Source: Centipeda infelix ATCC 43532 (GTDB lineage: Bacteria; Bacillota; Negativicutes; Selenomonadales; Selenomonadaceae). From it: DNA of 64,000 bases. Every line of letters starts with the position of its first letter. Positions within the stretch are counted from its first letter, which is position 1. Made by a program: the position numbers and the translations under genes. The stretch is from NCBI RefSeq assembly GCF_000234095.1, contig NZ_JH376798.1:456516-520515 (forward strand), given 5' to 3'. Under the pieces are notes generated by a model that was not told the DNA's origin, searched no databases, and saw only the letters and a program-made list of their open reading frames with translations. This document shows, in pieces, positions 33,399-41,990 of the stretch.

Positions 33399-34085
33399 AT
33401 GACCCGCAATCTGCGCCTCGGCGCGATCCTGTTTCTTGCCGCCGCCCTCATTGGCGGCGCGTACACGGGCTACTGCTATCATCGTGACCGCACGCCCGAG
33501 GCGGCACTCCATCAGATTGCGCGCGCCGTCCTCACCGAGGATCGGAAGCTCTTTGCGGAATACGTCGATGAGGATGCCGTGCTCACCACCATGCACGAAG
33601 ATGTGAGTACACTTCTCGCGGACAACATTGCCGCGCTCCACGAGCGTTATCCGCACGACTGGTTCTTCCGTCACGACAGTGCCTTTATGCGGGACTACAT
33701 GGCGGAGCATCGTACGGAGTACATCGATGTGGCACGCATGGTGCTGACATACTACTTCGACGCGGAGCGCGTGCCCGTGACGAAGGCGGAGGGCAATGCG
33801 CGCTGGGGCTCGGATGAACTGCGTGCCTTTGCCGCACACTATACGGTCAATACGGAGCCGGCCGTGATTTCGGGCGACCGTGCGGCCATCGTCTGCCGCG
33901 TGCACGGTGACGACAGTGACTATGGACGGCTCCTGCCCGAGGGCTCCGTCACGATGGAGCTTGAGCGGCAGACGAGCGGACATTGGAAGCTCGTGCACAT
34001 ATGGACGGATACCGCGCGCGAACATGGTTTTTATTCTTTTGTTGACGCGGCGGAGCGATATTGGGAACTTCAAGGTTGGGATTAA
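33399..34085 (+). CDS. Hypothetical membrane-anchored protein
   Basis: A 228-residue protein with one N-terminal hydrophobic helix (LGAILFLAAALIGGAYTGY) that would leave most of it outside the membrane. The soluble part starts with RTPEAALHQIARAVLTEDRKLFAEYVD in pieces, a pattern also seen in DUF2939-type and NTF2-like domains, and ends GHWKLVHIWTD. I assign no function. It follows the SGNH hydrolase by 14 bases and has GGGAGGG upstream, so the two are probably co-transcribed. Its TAA stop is the first base-triplet of a MITE-derived palindrome. Confidence 0.7.
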   Translation: MTRNLRLGAILFLAAALIGGAYTGYCYHRDRTPEAALHQIARAVLTEDRKLFAEYVDEDAVLTTMHEDVSTLLADNIAALHERYPHDWFFRHDSAFMRDYMAEHRTEYIDVARMVLTYYFDAERVPVTKAEGNARWGSDELRAFAAHYTVNTEPAVISGDRAAIVCRVHGDDSDYGRLLPEGSVTMELERQTSGHWKLVHIWTDTAREHGFYSFVDAAERYWELQGWD

Positions 34086-34116
34086 GGAATCGCTGAATTT
34101 ATCAGTACTTCCTTAA
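34082..34116. repeat. Fully collapsed MITE palindrome
   Basis: TTAAGGAATCGCTGAATT joined to TATCAGTACTTCCTTAA: the two element ends are fused head to head with no interior, giving a 35-bp near-palindrome. Its TAA ends the preceding gene. Confidence 0.75.
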
Positions 34117-34135
34117 GTGAAGGGAGCAGGAGAGC

Positions 34136-34729
34136 ATGAAGTATGAATTTACAAAAGACTATCTGACCGGTATCGATGAGATCGACAAAGAGCATGTGCG
34201 GCTCTTTGAGATCGCGAACGAGTGCTATGACCTCGTCATGGACGATGCGGCGATTGACCGCTTCGACAAGATTGTCGCACTTCTCGACGAGCTGCGCACC
34301 TATGCGGCAACGCATTTTGCCAACGAGGAAGCGTACATGGAGCGCATCCAATACGAGCGTCGCTTCAGCGAGCGGTACCAGCATCTGCGCTTCATCCAGA
34401 AACTCAGCGAGATCGACCTCGACGACATCGATGAGAACCAGCAGGAGTACCTGCTTGGCATCCTCGACTTTCTGGCACGCTGGCTTTACGGTCATATCAA
34501 GGTCATGGACTGCCGCATTCCAAAGGAAGAAGATATTGCTGCGCAGAGAGTGGCAAATGAAAATGCTGCGGCAGAGGCGCCCGCACCGCAGCCGAAGGAT
34601 GAACCGGCGGCGGATGCTGAGACACCTGTAGATGATGCGCAGGGGGAGAACGTGCCGCCCACAGACGAGAGTAAGGCGGAGAATCCGAAGGAAAATACCG
34701 CGAAGACGAAGAAAAGCAAGAAAAAATAG
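34136..34729 (+). CDS. Bacteriohemerythrin with a substituted iron ligand and long tail
   Basis: A 197-residue protein: hemerythrin domain (1-130) plus a disordered tail (131-197) rich in Glu, Ala and Pro, ending KTKKSKKK. The di-iron ligands seen are H20, H60, E64, H83, H120 and D125. The seventh, expected at position 79, is Glu in FSERYQH instead of His, while the neighbouring paralogue has His there. The site may therefore be altered or bind one iron differently. AGGAGAGC precedes the ATG. Hemerythrins bind O2 or NO or store iron; the pair probably defends an anaerobe against oxygen. Confidence 0.87.
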   Translation: MKYEFTKDYLTGIDEIDKEHVRLFEIANECYDLVMDDAAIDRFDKIVALLDELRTYAATHFANEEAYMERIQYERRFSERYQHLRFIQKLSEIDLDDIDENQQEYLLGILDFLARWLYGHIKVMDCRIPKEEDIAAQRVANENAAAEAPAPQPKDEPAADAETPVDDAQGENVPPTDESKAENPKENTAKTKKSKKK

Positions 34730-34797
34730 AGGACGAATCCAGGATGAGTGGTGAGGATTAAGAAATGGACATGTAGGGAAAGTGAGAAAGAGTCATC

Positions 34798-35196
34798 ATG
34801 AAATACGAATTTACCGATGATTACCTGACAGGCATTCCGTCTGTCGACGCGCAGCACAAAAAGCTTTTCGACCTGACGAATGAGTGCTATGAGCTCGTGA
34901 TGGAGTGCACGGACGACGATAAATACGATAAGATCGTCGCGATTCTGGACGAACTTGCCAACTATGCAGGGACACATTTCGCGCATGAGGAAGCATATGG
35001 GGAGAGCGTGAAGGATCCGCACCGATTCAGTCACCGAGCCCTGCACCTGCGCTTCATGAAGAAGGTTGCCGAGGTCGATCTCGAGGCGGTTGACGAGAAC
35101 CAGCAGGAGTATCTGCTGAGCATCCTCGACTTCCTCGCGCATTGGCTCTACGAACATATCAAGGGACGGGATTGCAAACTCCCGCACGCGCACTGA
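34798..35196 (+). CDS. Bacteriohemerythrin
   Basis: A 132-residue single-domain hemerythrin, a clear tandem paralogue of the preceding gene (shared MKYEFT.DYLTGI, DKIVAILDEL, DENQQEYLL.ILDFLA.WLY). All seven di-iron ligands are present: H20, H60, E64, H79, H83, H120 and D125. It should reversibly bind O2. It lies 68 bp after its paralogue and shares the operon terminator. Confidence 0.93.
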   Translation: MKYEFTDDYLTGIPSVDAQHKKLFDLTNECYELVMECTDDDKYDKIVAILDELANYAGTHFAHEEAYGESVKDPHRFSHRALHLRFMKKVAEVDLEAVDENQQEYLLSILDFLAHWLYEHIKGRDCKLPHAH

Positions 35197-35202
35197 GCGC
35201 AC

Positions 35203-35240
35203 AAAAACACCCCGCAATGAGCAGCTGCGGGGTGTTTTTG
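35203..35240 (+). terminator. Terminator after the hemerythrin pair
   Basis: AAAACACCCCGCA pairs with TGCGGGGTGTTTT, followed by TTTG. Confidence 0.9.
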
Positions 35241-35560
35241 CTGTGTATTATATTTTAGGAGAGCTCTGGAAACAGTATCCTTTCCACGAGATACTGTCTC
35301 AAACGAAAGCTTGTAGATAATATAGCACATAAGAGAATGAAATTCAATAGCGAAATAAAAAATAAGAGCATATAAATTTTATATCGAAAAGATAAAGAAA
35401 GGTTATTTTTCGATAAAAATGAAGAAATTAGGAAGAAAGAACTATGTTCAATCAATGGAAAAAATTTTATAATAAAAATGGACAAGGGAAATGTCATAAA
35501 AAGGTTGCGTGGGGAATGTGCGCGACCAAGAAATACTCATAAGGAAATGAGGTGGCTGTT
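35241..35560. other. AT-rich non-coding gap with an 8-bp inverted repeat
   Basis: No credible gene. It contains ACAGTATC (35272-35279) and GATACTGT (35290-35297), a perfect inverted repeat with a ten-base loop and no T-tract. The rest is markedly AT-rich compared with the flanks and may hold the promoter of the next gene, although no consensus pair stands out. Confidence 0.5.
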
Positions 35561-35896
35561 ATGGCAGTCATATCACTTGCATCGGTGCTTGATGATCCGG
35601 CAAAACGGATTCCGATCAATGCGATGGTACGCGCGGCGGCAATATATCCTGCAAAGGATGACGCACTCATCGAGGGCATGCGCGCACAGCGTCTCGCGTA
35701 CCGCGAGCAGATTCGGCAGCTGCACCGTATGGACAGTGAGGCATACGAGCTCGACATCGAGTCGCTGACGCGTTCGCTGCGCTCGTTGGAGGAGGATATC
35801 CACAGCGACGCGACGCGTGAGCTGTTCGGGGATCCGTACATCGTCGAACTGGGGGGACACCGTCCCGTGACCGATGCCGAAGCAGCGTCGGCGTAA
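35561..35896 (+). CDS. Hypothetical protein, about 111 residues
   Basis: Not recognised. It is soluble and strongly helical: IEGMRAQRLAYREQIRQLHR, then LDIESLTRSLRSLEEDIHSD, suggesting a coiled-coil pair, after an N-terminal ISLASVLDDPAKRIPINAMV. It ends in a small, loosely structured tail. ATG 35561 (GAGGTG six bases upstream) and GTG 35552 (AAGGA upstream) are both possible. GC content returns to the genome's level here, supporting a real gene. A strong terminator follows. Confidence 0.65.
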   Translation: MAVISLASVLDDPAKRIPINAMVRAAAIYPAKDDALIEGMRAQRLAYREQIRQLHRMDSEAYELDIESLTRSLRSLEEDIHSDATRELFGDPYIVELGGHRPVTDAEAASA

Positions 35897-35945
35897 TTTG
35901 CTGCGCGGTGTACAGAAATGCAACAATTGAATATACCTGCAAATG

Positions 35946-36000
35946 AAAACCGCAGGAAGCTGAGTCGGTGGAATGACCGATGAGTTTCCTGCGGTTTTTT
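35946..36000 (+). terminator. Terminator after the 35561 gene
   Basis: AAAACCGCAGGAA pairs with TTTCCTGCGGTTTT, with a second small stem (CGGT/ACCG) in the loop, followed by T6. It can also serve the convergent DUF4132 gene. Confidence 0.85.
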
Positions 36001-36115
36001 GTGTGAAATGATGTGGAGAGATGTTGTGCAATGTCCCTAAACGATCCCTTGTGGAGCAAGTGTGCGATCACTTGTGCAGCGAGGTGTTCGCTTAGGGGCA
36101 CGCACGATCAAGCTG

Positions 36116-39100
36116 TCAGCGTCGGATCTGCTCCAAGATGAACGGATCCTTGATCTTGCCGTCCTCCGCAAAGAGGATGATCTTCGACATGATTTCCGCC
36201 GTTTTCGGATCCTCGTCGAGGAACGGCAGGAAGAGGCGGCCGCGGTGTTGGCTGTGGACGGGCAGGACGTTCACCATCGCGCCCGCCTTCTGCTGCACGA
36301 CGCCGCTGCCGAGGTGGACGGTATAGTCGCCGAGCGTTCCGTGGATATGCGCGTGCGTGCCCTCGAGACGGACGTTGTCGAGCTTAAAGAGCGGCAGATT
36401 GAACTGCACGATGGCACGGCGCATCTCGATGGTCGAGTGGCTTGCCTCGGGGTCGACGCCGCCGACGTGCGCGACGGAGACGACGAGATCCACGTCGCGC
36501 ATGACCTCGGTGAAGATGAGGTCGGGCACATCGTCGATCGGCAGTTTTTTGAATGTCTTGCGGTCGAAGAAATCCACCCATTCGAGCGTCGGTGCTTCGA
36601 TGTCGGCGGGCGAGAACCAGTCGGCGAGCGCGTAGATGCGCGCGATGATGTTTGCCTTGTAGTAGACGCGCTGCAGTCCGTCCGTGCCGTCGACGACCCA
36701 GCGGCGCGTCTTGAGCAGCGCGACGGCCTTCGCGGGCTGGATCTGGTGTCCCGCATACCGCAGGCTCGTCTCTTTGCCGCGTTCGTCCGCCGTCTTGACG
36801 TAGAGTTCGCGGAATACCTGCTTGAACGGCTGACGGATGCCCTTTTCAAAGAGATATGCCTGATACGCCGTCCATGTGCCGCTCTCATAGAGATCGAGCG
36901 CGTGGGCGATTTTCACTTCCGCATCCGCTGCGACCTCTGTGCGTGTGCCGTCGGGTGTGATGAGTGCGCCATCCTCGTAAAAGCCGAGTGCCGTGTCCGA
37001 TTTGAAGACGAGTACACGCAAGAGAGGAGCGATGACAGGATTGTGCTCCATGACGTTTGCAATCTCACGGGCGAGCAGCGGCGTGCCGTCCTCCATCATC
37101 TCCTCGAGCATCTTCCGCGCACGGCGGTACTGCTCCTTCAGATTCGTCTCCGCTTCCTTCAGCTCGAGCACGTAGGCATTCTTCTTCAGCTTTGCGGGGA
37201 TGGATTTCAGCTCCTTGTCGCCCTTTGCGCACACGAGGCTTACCTTGCCGTCCTCTGCCACGCGCAGCCAGAGCTCCGTGTCCTCAACCGCCTTGGGCGC
37301 AAAGTGGGCGGCGTGCGTCTTGATGAGCTCCGTCTCCGCCGTCCATACGAGGCGCGTCACGTCGTCAAAGCCGCAGGCACGAGCGAGGTTCGAGAGGGCG
37401 ATCTCGACCGCCTTTGCCTCGCTCGCGCGACGCTGTGCGCCGAACTGTCTGCTCTCCTTGAGGAAATTCTGCAGGAATGCGTAGCGTGCGAGCATATCCT
37501 TTTCCCGTGCGCGTTTCAGCGGGATCAGCCCGCAGCACAGGACGAGATCCTTGTTACGCTTCGCCGCGATCTCCTTCTCTACGTCTGCGAGTTTCATCAT
37601 GCCGCGCACGGCGTCGGCGAATTTGCGCGCCCGTGCGTGCTTCGCGCCGTCGGAGATGTACTTTGCGGCATCGTAGAGACACTCGAAATGCGCCTTGCCA
37701 AGCTCCTTGTAGGCTGCGTTGAACCAGTCGATGTCAAACGCGCCCTCCTTCAGATCCTCGACGGCAATCGGGGTGTACTTTGCGATCATGCTCTCGCGAT
37801 CCTTCGGGATGTCGCTCATGTGCGCCTGGAAGTAGTAACAGCCGCTTGCCATGCCGCGCCAGCCGAGGTGTGCCTCGATGAGCGGAATCCACTGCGGTGC
37901 GTACATCGCTGCCTCGACGAGCCGCTGCTCCGTGATGCCGCTTCCCGAGAGAGCAGTCTTCAGCTCCGCCGCCGTTTCACCCGCACGCGGGTGGCTGACC
38001 TTCAGCAGGTGACTGAGCGTCGATGCCTTCGCCTCATTTGCCCCGTAGTACCAGCTGCCGCGGTCGAGCTTCAGTGCGCCGAGTGCCTGCAGGATGCGCA
38101 CGAACGTATCCATGCCCTCGACGCGCACGATGCTTGCGACTGCGGCGGAGTGAAGCGCGGGGGTGTCACCGCGCCGCAGCTCTGCCGTGACGATACAGTC
38201 GATGACCTGCTGCCCTTCGTCCCGTACAAAGGCGAGGACATCCTCCGTCTGTGCGCCGCGAAAATCCGCGTCCTTTGGGTCGGGGAGGGCACCGCTGCGA
38301 TAGCGTTCGAGCACCTGTATGCGATTCTTTTCCACTGCTTTTTGTTTGCGTGCAGCGTCCTCGCTCATCCCGTCCGCCTGCACGCCGAGGAGCATCTTGT
38401 AGAATGCGTCCTTCTCCACCATGCCGAGGAGATGCGCCTGCGCGTGCTCGATGATGCCGACCATGCCGGACTCCGGCTCCTGCTCCGTGCGCAGCAGCTG
38501 TGCTTCGAGCCGCTCCATCATGCGGTACCGCAGGGCGTAGGACTGTGCGAATTCCGCCGCACCCTGATAGCGCCGTGCGCCGTGCAGCGCGGTCTGCATG
38601 AGCGCAGTGTGGTGCATGATCTGGCGCGTGTTCCCTGTGCGCCACTGGTTTTTGTACTCCACGAGAAAGAGGTTTTCGTCAAAGCAGTCGTAGGCACGGC
38701 TCATCATCAGCAGACCTGCGGCAAAGACGAATGAGCGGTTCTCCTCCGCATATGTCTCATAGAGCACGCGGATGACATTTTTCCCCGTCTGCCGTCCGAC
38801 GTAACCCTCGCCGAAGTAGCTCAGCTTCTGCGCGGCGAGGACGGCGGGGAACGCCGTCCAGTCCCGCTCTGCAATGCGCGTCAGACCCTCGGCGAAGAAT
38901 TCGTCCTCCGCCTTCGGCATACGGAGCGCGATGGCGAGCTGATAGAGCGTGGGGAAGTCCACAATTTCCTGCCGGTAGAACTCCTCCCAGACCTCAGCAA
39001 GCGGAAAGTATTTGATATGATCGGGCGCGTCTTTTGCGTGCTCTGCGTCTGCCCGTTCGTAATAGCCCGCCGAAAGCGTCGTCTCCTCTCTGCCGATCCA

Positions 39101-41275
39101 GCGTGCCTTGTACTCGTAGTCCTCATGTTTCGTATAGAGTGCGTTCAGTTTCGTGACGATGGCAAGCAGTTCCTCGTCCGTGCGCGGGAATATGTCTTTG
39201 AGCGTGAGTGTGTTGACAACGTGGACGGTATTTGCCGCTGCATCGTAGCCGCCCGCTGACGGCGTTTCTTTCGCGCCTGTGAGATGATTCAGCAGGCCGC
39301 GGATGCCGCCCTTTTTCTCCGCATACTGGATCTCGATGGCAAAGTCCGGCGTGTATGCTGCGTCGAACAGCGCCTGCTCCTGTGCGTCCGCACCCGCGCT
39401 GCTCGACAGCTCGTCGATCAGTACCTGCTCGTCCGAGGTGGGCTTTTGGATGCCGCGTGCGAGGGAGAGCAGCTCCTCCTGTGCCATGCGCCCGTCCGCC
39501 TTGCAGCGCAGGAGGAGATCAAGTGCGCCGAGGCGTTTGTTCACGTCCTTCTGTGCGAGGAGGTCTGCCATCGTCTCGCGCAGCGACGTATCCTCCTGCG
39601 TGTAGAGGAGGTCGAGCACCGTGCGGCGCGTCTTTGCGGTCTTCAGGCGCAGCAGGGCGGCGATCTCTGTGCGGTGGCGCGGCACGAAGTCCGCAGCCGC
39701 CACGGTCGCCGTATCTTTTTTGAGGAGGATTGCTTCCGCTGTCTCGGGGGCGAGGCGCAGCAGGTCGAGGAGCGATGCCTCCTGTGCCGCACTCAGCGGT
39801 GTCTTGAGGAGGAGCCGTGCAGCGCGCTGTCCCGTGTAGCAGACGGGGAGGATGGGGGCGACGCGATCCGTCAGCGCAGTGCCGGCGCAGAGGGCGGCGA
39901 GCACCATCGCATTGGACAGTGCTTCCTTTGTGAGACTTACATCGTACCACGGGAAGATGCACGCGGGGTACTTCTCTTCCTTGCGCTTCATTCGGTCGAG
40001 GGCACGCGCGCAGAGATCGAAGAAACGCGTGGCTTCCTCTGTGTCCGCGAAATACGTCGTTGCATCGAATTGCTTGACGAAGTCGTCGAGATCCCGCAGG
40101 ATGTAGAAATCGCCCGTCATGTAGGACAGATAGCAGGCAATTTTCTTCATGTCCGCCGCACTCAGTTCCGCATCCGTGATGCCAAGGAGAACGCGCTTTG
40201 CAATGCGCCGCTCCTGTGCACCGTCCTGCAGGGCGTGCAGGAAGTACGAGACGAGCAGGACGGAGTGCGGCCGTCCCTCTGCGATGATCGCCTCCATGCC
40301 GGCGATAAGTTCCGTGAGGTCATGTACGCCCTTGCTCCACAACCCGACCATCGCCTCGACATTGTCCTCACTGTGAAGGAGTGTGTCCGCCTCCGCAGGA
40401 TCGCGCAGCACGCGCACCATGAGCGCGAGGAGCTTCTTGTCCACACGCTCGCTGTCCGTGCCGATGCCGATGGTCGTCGCGATGGCGCGGCGCACGGACG
40501 AGAAGCGGATGAGGTTGTGCTCCTCGATCAGCCCCATCATGTAGACGAAGTGCTCCTGCCGTCCGCAGTCCATCGTCTCGCAGATCGCCTGCCGCAGTCC
40601 CTCCTGCAGTTTCCCCGCGAGGAGGAGTTTGCCGACGAGCTCCACGAGTTCTGTACTGCGTGACTTGAAGATGGCGCGGAAAATATCGTAGGTGAGCACG
40701 TTCGTGTTGTTCTCACTGAGGAGCATGTCGCGGATGATGGCGATGGTCTCTGCGTCCCCACGGTCGATCCATACGGCGATCTGCTCGGGCGGGAGGAAGC
40801 TGTTGCCGTACCTCTCCACATCGTACTCTCTGCGCAGGAGCTGCAGGAAGTTCTTCCCTAAGGCGTACTCGCGCACAAGCTGCTCGATCAGATTCCAAAT
40901 GCGGCCGACGTGCTGATGGTAGTCGCGTGAGCGGACGAGACGTCGGTAGTAGCGGTTCGTGTAGGGATAGGCGGCGAGGCTGTGCGCCATATCGACGAGA
41001 TCCCTCCGCAGGTCCTCGCCCATCATCAGGTCAAAGGCGGGGTAGAGCGCAGGCGGCAGCACGTCATCATCGACCGTGCAGACCACGCCTTTCTTGTTGC
41101 GACGGAAGTTTGCCACGCCGACGTCCCAGTCGTAGTCCGGTTCTCCCTTCTCGTCCGTACGGAAAAAGAGAAAGTTGAGCAGCTTTTGGCTCTGCGGGTT
41201 CAGCGCGTCAAACCCTGCCTTCAGCCGCTCAATATAGCGTGTCATTTCCTCATCGCGCAAATAGTAGCTAATCAT
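36116..41275 (-). CDS. Giant DUF4132 protein
   Basis: A 1719-residue soluble protein with a C-terminal DUF4132 domain (about 1430-1640: YESGTWTAYQAYLFEKGIRQPF, QVFRELYVKT, RYAGHQIQPAKAVALLKTR, WVDFFDRK, SEV/TEVMRDVDLVVSVAHVGG, in blocks). This is the domain of E. coli YehI and the MolR-type proteins. The N-terminal 1300 residues are almost entirely helical with HEAT-like repeating pairs (ETMADLLAQKDVNKRLGALDLLLRC and others). There is no signal peptide, WGR domain or ATPase motif. It starts 19 bp after a small partner gene. The function is unknown; DUF4132 proteins occur in multi-gene loci with AAA and VWA proteins in other species, and neither is present here. Confidence 0.88.
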   Translation of the reverse strand: MISYYLRDEEMTRYIERLKAGFDALNPQSQKLLNFLFFRTDEKGEPDYDWDVGVANFRRNKKGVVCTVDDDVLPPALYPAFDLMMGEDLRRDLVDMAHSLAAYPYTNRYYRRLVRSRDYHQHVGRIWNLIEQLVREYALGKNFLQLLRREYDVERYGNSFLPPEQIAVWIDRGDAETIAIIRDMLLSENNTNVLTYDIFRAIFKSRSTELVELVGKLLLAGKLQEGLRQAICETMDCGRQEHFVYMMGLIEEHNLIRFSSVRRAIATTIGIGTDSERVDKKLLALMVRVLRDPAEADTLLHSEDNVEAMVGLWSKGVHDLTELIAGMEAIIAEGRPHSVLLVSYFLHALQDGAQERRIAKRVLLGITDAELSAADMKKIACYLSYMTGDFYILRDLDDFVKQFDATTYFADTEEATRFFDLCARALDRMKRKEEKYPACIFPWYDVSLTKEALSNAMVLAALCAGTALTDRVAPILPVCYTGQRAARLLLKTPLSAAQEASLLDLLRLAPETAEAILLKKDTATVAAADFVPRHRTEIAALLRLKTAKTRRTVLDLLYTQEDTSLRETMADLLAQKDVNKRLGALDLLLRCKADGRMAQEELLSLARGIQKPTSDEQVLIDELSSSAGADAQEQALFDAAYTPDFAIEIQYAEKKGGIRGLLNHLTGAKETPSAGGYDAAANTVHVVNTLTLKDIFPRTDEELLAIVTKLNALYTKHEDYEYKARWIGREETTLSAGYYERADAEHAKDAPDHIKYFPLAEVWEEFYRQEIVDFPTLYQLAIALRMPKAEDEFFAEGLTRIAERDWTAFPAVLAAQKLSYFGEGYVGRQTGKNVIRVLYETYAEENRSFVFAAGLLMMSRAYDCFDENLFLVEYKNQWRTGNTRQIMHHTALMQTALHGARRYQGAAEFAQSYALRYRMMERLEAQLLRTEQEPESGMVGIIEHAQAHLLGMVEKDAFYKMLLGVQADGMSEDAARKQKAVEKNRIQVLERYRSGALPDPKDADFRGAQTEDVLAFVRDEGQQVIDCIVTAELRRGDTPALHSAAVASIVRVEGMDTFVRILQALGALKLDRGSWYYGANEAKASTLSHLLKVSHPRAGETAAELKTALSGSGITEQRLVEAAMYAPQWIPLIEAHLGWRGMASGCYYFQAHMSDIPKDRESMIAKYTPIAVEDLKEGAFDIDWFNAAYKELGKAHFECLYDAAKYISDGAKHARARKFADAVRGMMKLADVEKEIAAKRNKDLVLCCGLIPLKRAREKDMLARYAFLQNFLKESRQFGAQRRASEAKAVEIALSNLARACGFDDVTRLVWTAETELIKTHAAHFAPKAVEDTELWLRVAEDGKVSLVCAKGDKELKSIPAKLKKNAYVLELKEAETNLKEQYRRARKMLEEMMEDGTPLLAREIANVMEHNPVIAPLLRVLVFKSDTALGFYEDGALITPDGTRTEVAADAEVKIAHALDLYESGTWTAYQAYLFEKGIRQPFKQVFRELYVKTADERGKETSLRYAGHQIQPAKAVALLKTRRWVVDGTDGLQRVYYKANIIARIYALADWFSPADIEAPTLEWVDFFDRKTFKKLPIDDVPDLIFTEVMRDVDLVVSVAHVGGVDPEASHSTIEMRRAIVQFNLPLFKLDNVRLEGTHAHIHGTLGDYTVHLGSGVVQQKAGAMVNVLPVHSQHRGRLFLPFLDEDPKTAEIMSKIILFAEDGKIKDPFILEQIRR

Positions 41276-41293
41276 CGTATTCCTCCATCGGGT

Positions 41294-41716
41294 TTACCAC
41301 ATACGTCCTGCAAGCATCGTCAGGCGGACAAAGGTGATCTCATCGTTTTCTCGGAGCGTGACAGGCGTGTCGAGTGCGTCCCCCACTTCATTGCCGTTGA
41401 TGAAGATGCGGTAGATGCCGTCCTCGAACGACTGGCGTGCGTTCTCGATCGCCGCCGTGAGATCCTGCACCTGTCCGTTGTAGTCCGCGCCGAATCCGAT
41501 CTTTCCGACCATGGCGGCATCCGCGATCTCCTCGCTCGTCAGATAGCGGAGCACCGTTTCCCCACCCTCCGCCCGTGCATTGAAGCGTGTGACCTCCGCC
41601 GTGACGAACGCCGCGATCAGCCCGCCGACATCGTGCACCTCCCCGATCTCATAGGGGCGCGTCTCAATCGCATTCCTGCGCTTGCCGATGCGCTTTACAT
41701 TGACTTGTACCTGCAT
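41294..41716 (-). CDS. Small partner of the DUF4132 protein, possible beta-grasp fold
   Basis: A 140-residue protein whose family I do not recognise. The middle is helical (GGLIAAFVTAEVTRFNAR, LTSEEIADAAMVG). The last 40 residues read YRIFINGNEVGDALDTPVTL then RENDEITFVRLTMLAGRMW, which resembles the end of MoaD/ThiS-like beta-grasp proteins (a short NG loop, a DGDE-like turn, a final strand) but without a terminal Gly-Gly. AAGGAG lies seven bases before the ATG at 41716. It is the first gene of a two-gene operon with the giant DUF4132 gene, so a joint role is likely. Confidence 0.7.
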   Translation of the reverse strand: MQVQVNVKRIGKRRNAIETRPYEIGEVHDVGGLIAAFVTAEVTRFNARAEGGETVLRYLTSEEIADAAMVGKIGFGADYNGQVQDLTAAIENARQSFEDGIYRIFINGNEVGDALDTPVTLRENDEITFVRLTMLAGRMW

Positions 41717-41818
41717 AGCACCGCTCCTTTGTATTGTTGATTTATTCACTCTATCGTAACATTTCTTACAAGACGGTACAATCAGGCGGATTGTCTCATA
41801 TAGTATCCGACAGACATT

Positions 41819-41838
41819 ATTTTATCAGCGACTCCCAC
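41819..41838. repeat. MITE right-end fragment
   Basis: ATTTTATCAGCGACTCCCA matches the right end of the dispersed element, with no matching left end nearby. It lies in the divergent gap between the DUF4132 operon and narG. Confidence 0.55.
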
Positions 41839-41891
41839 AATAGCAAAAAACAATCACAAGAATAGTTTTCAATTATAAAATTTTATAGAAC

Positions 41892-41934
41892 TGTGATATT
41901 GCTCACATCCACACCCGAAGCGGTATAGTAAAAT
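41892..41934 (+). promoter_or_regulatory. Fnr/Crp-type box and promoter of narGHJI
   Basis: TGTGA-TATTGC-TCACA (41892-41907) is a perfect box of the kind bound by B. subtilis Fnr and by Crp. TAAAAT at 41929-41934 as -10 predicts a start at 41941, exactly 41.5 bp from the box centre. No good -35 is present, as expected for an activator-dependent promoter. Confidence 0.78.
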
Positions 41935-41990
41935 TGTATCGTATCTATAAGCCTTTTCAATGAAAGCCAAAATAATGGAGGGGTGAAGGC

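Noticed and set aside
35255-35497. An 80-codon hydrophobic - strand frame in the AT-rich gap.
   Set aside because: The Phe/Ile/Leu/Ser-rich composition follows from AT-rich DNA, and no ribosome site precedes it. The region is probably regulatory or simply non-coding.
36062-40663. Long + strand frames (890 and 459 codons) opposite the DUF4132 gene.
   Set aside because: The - strand gene has a family domain and a ribosome site. The + strand frames lack any domain pattern.
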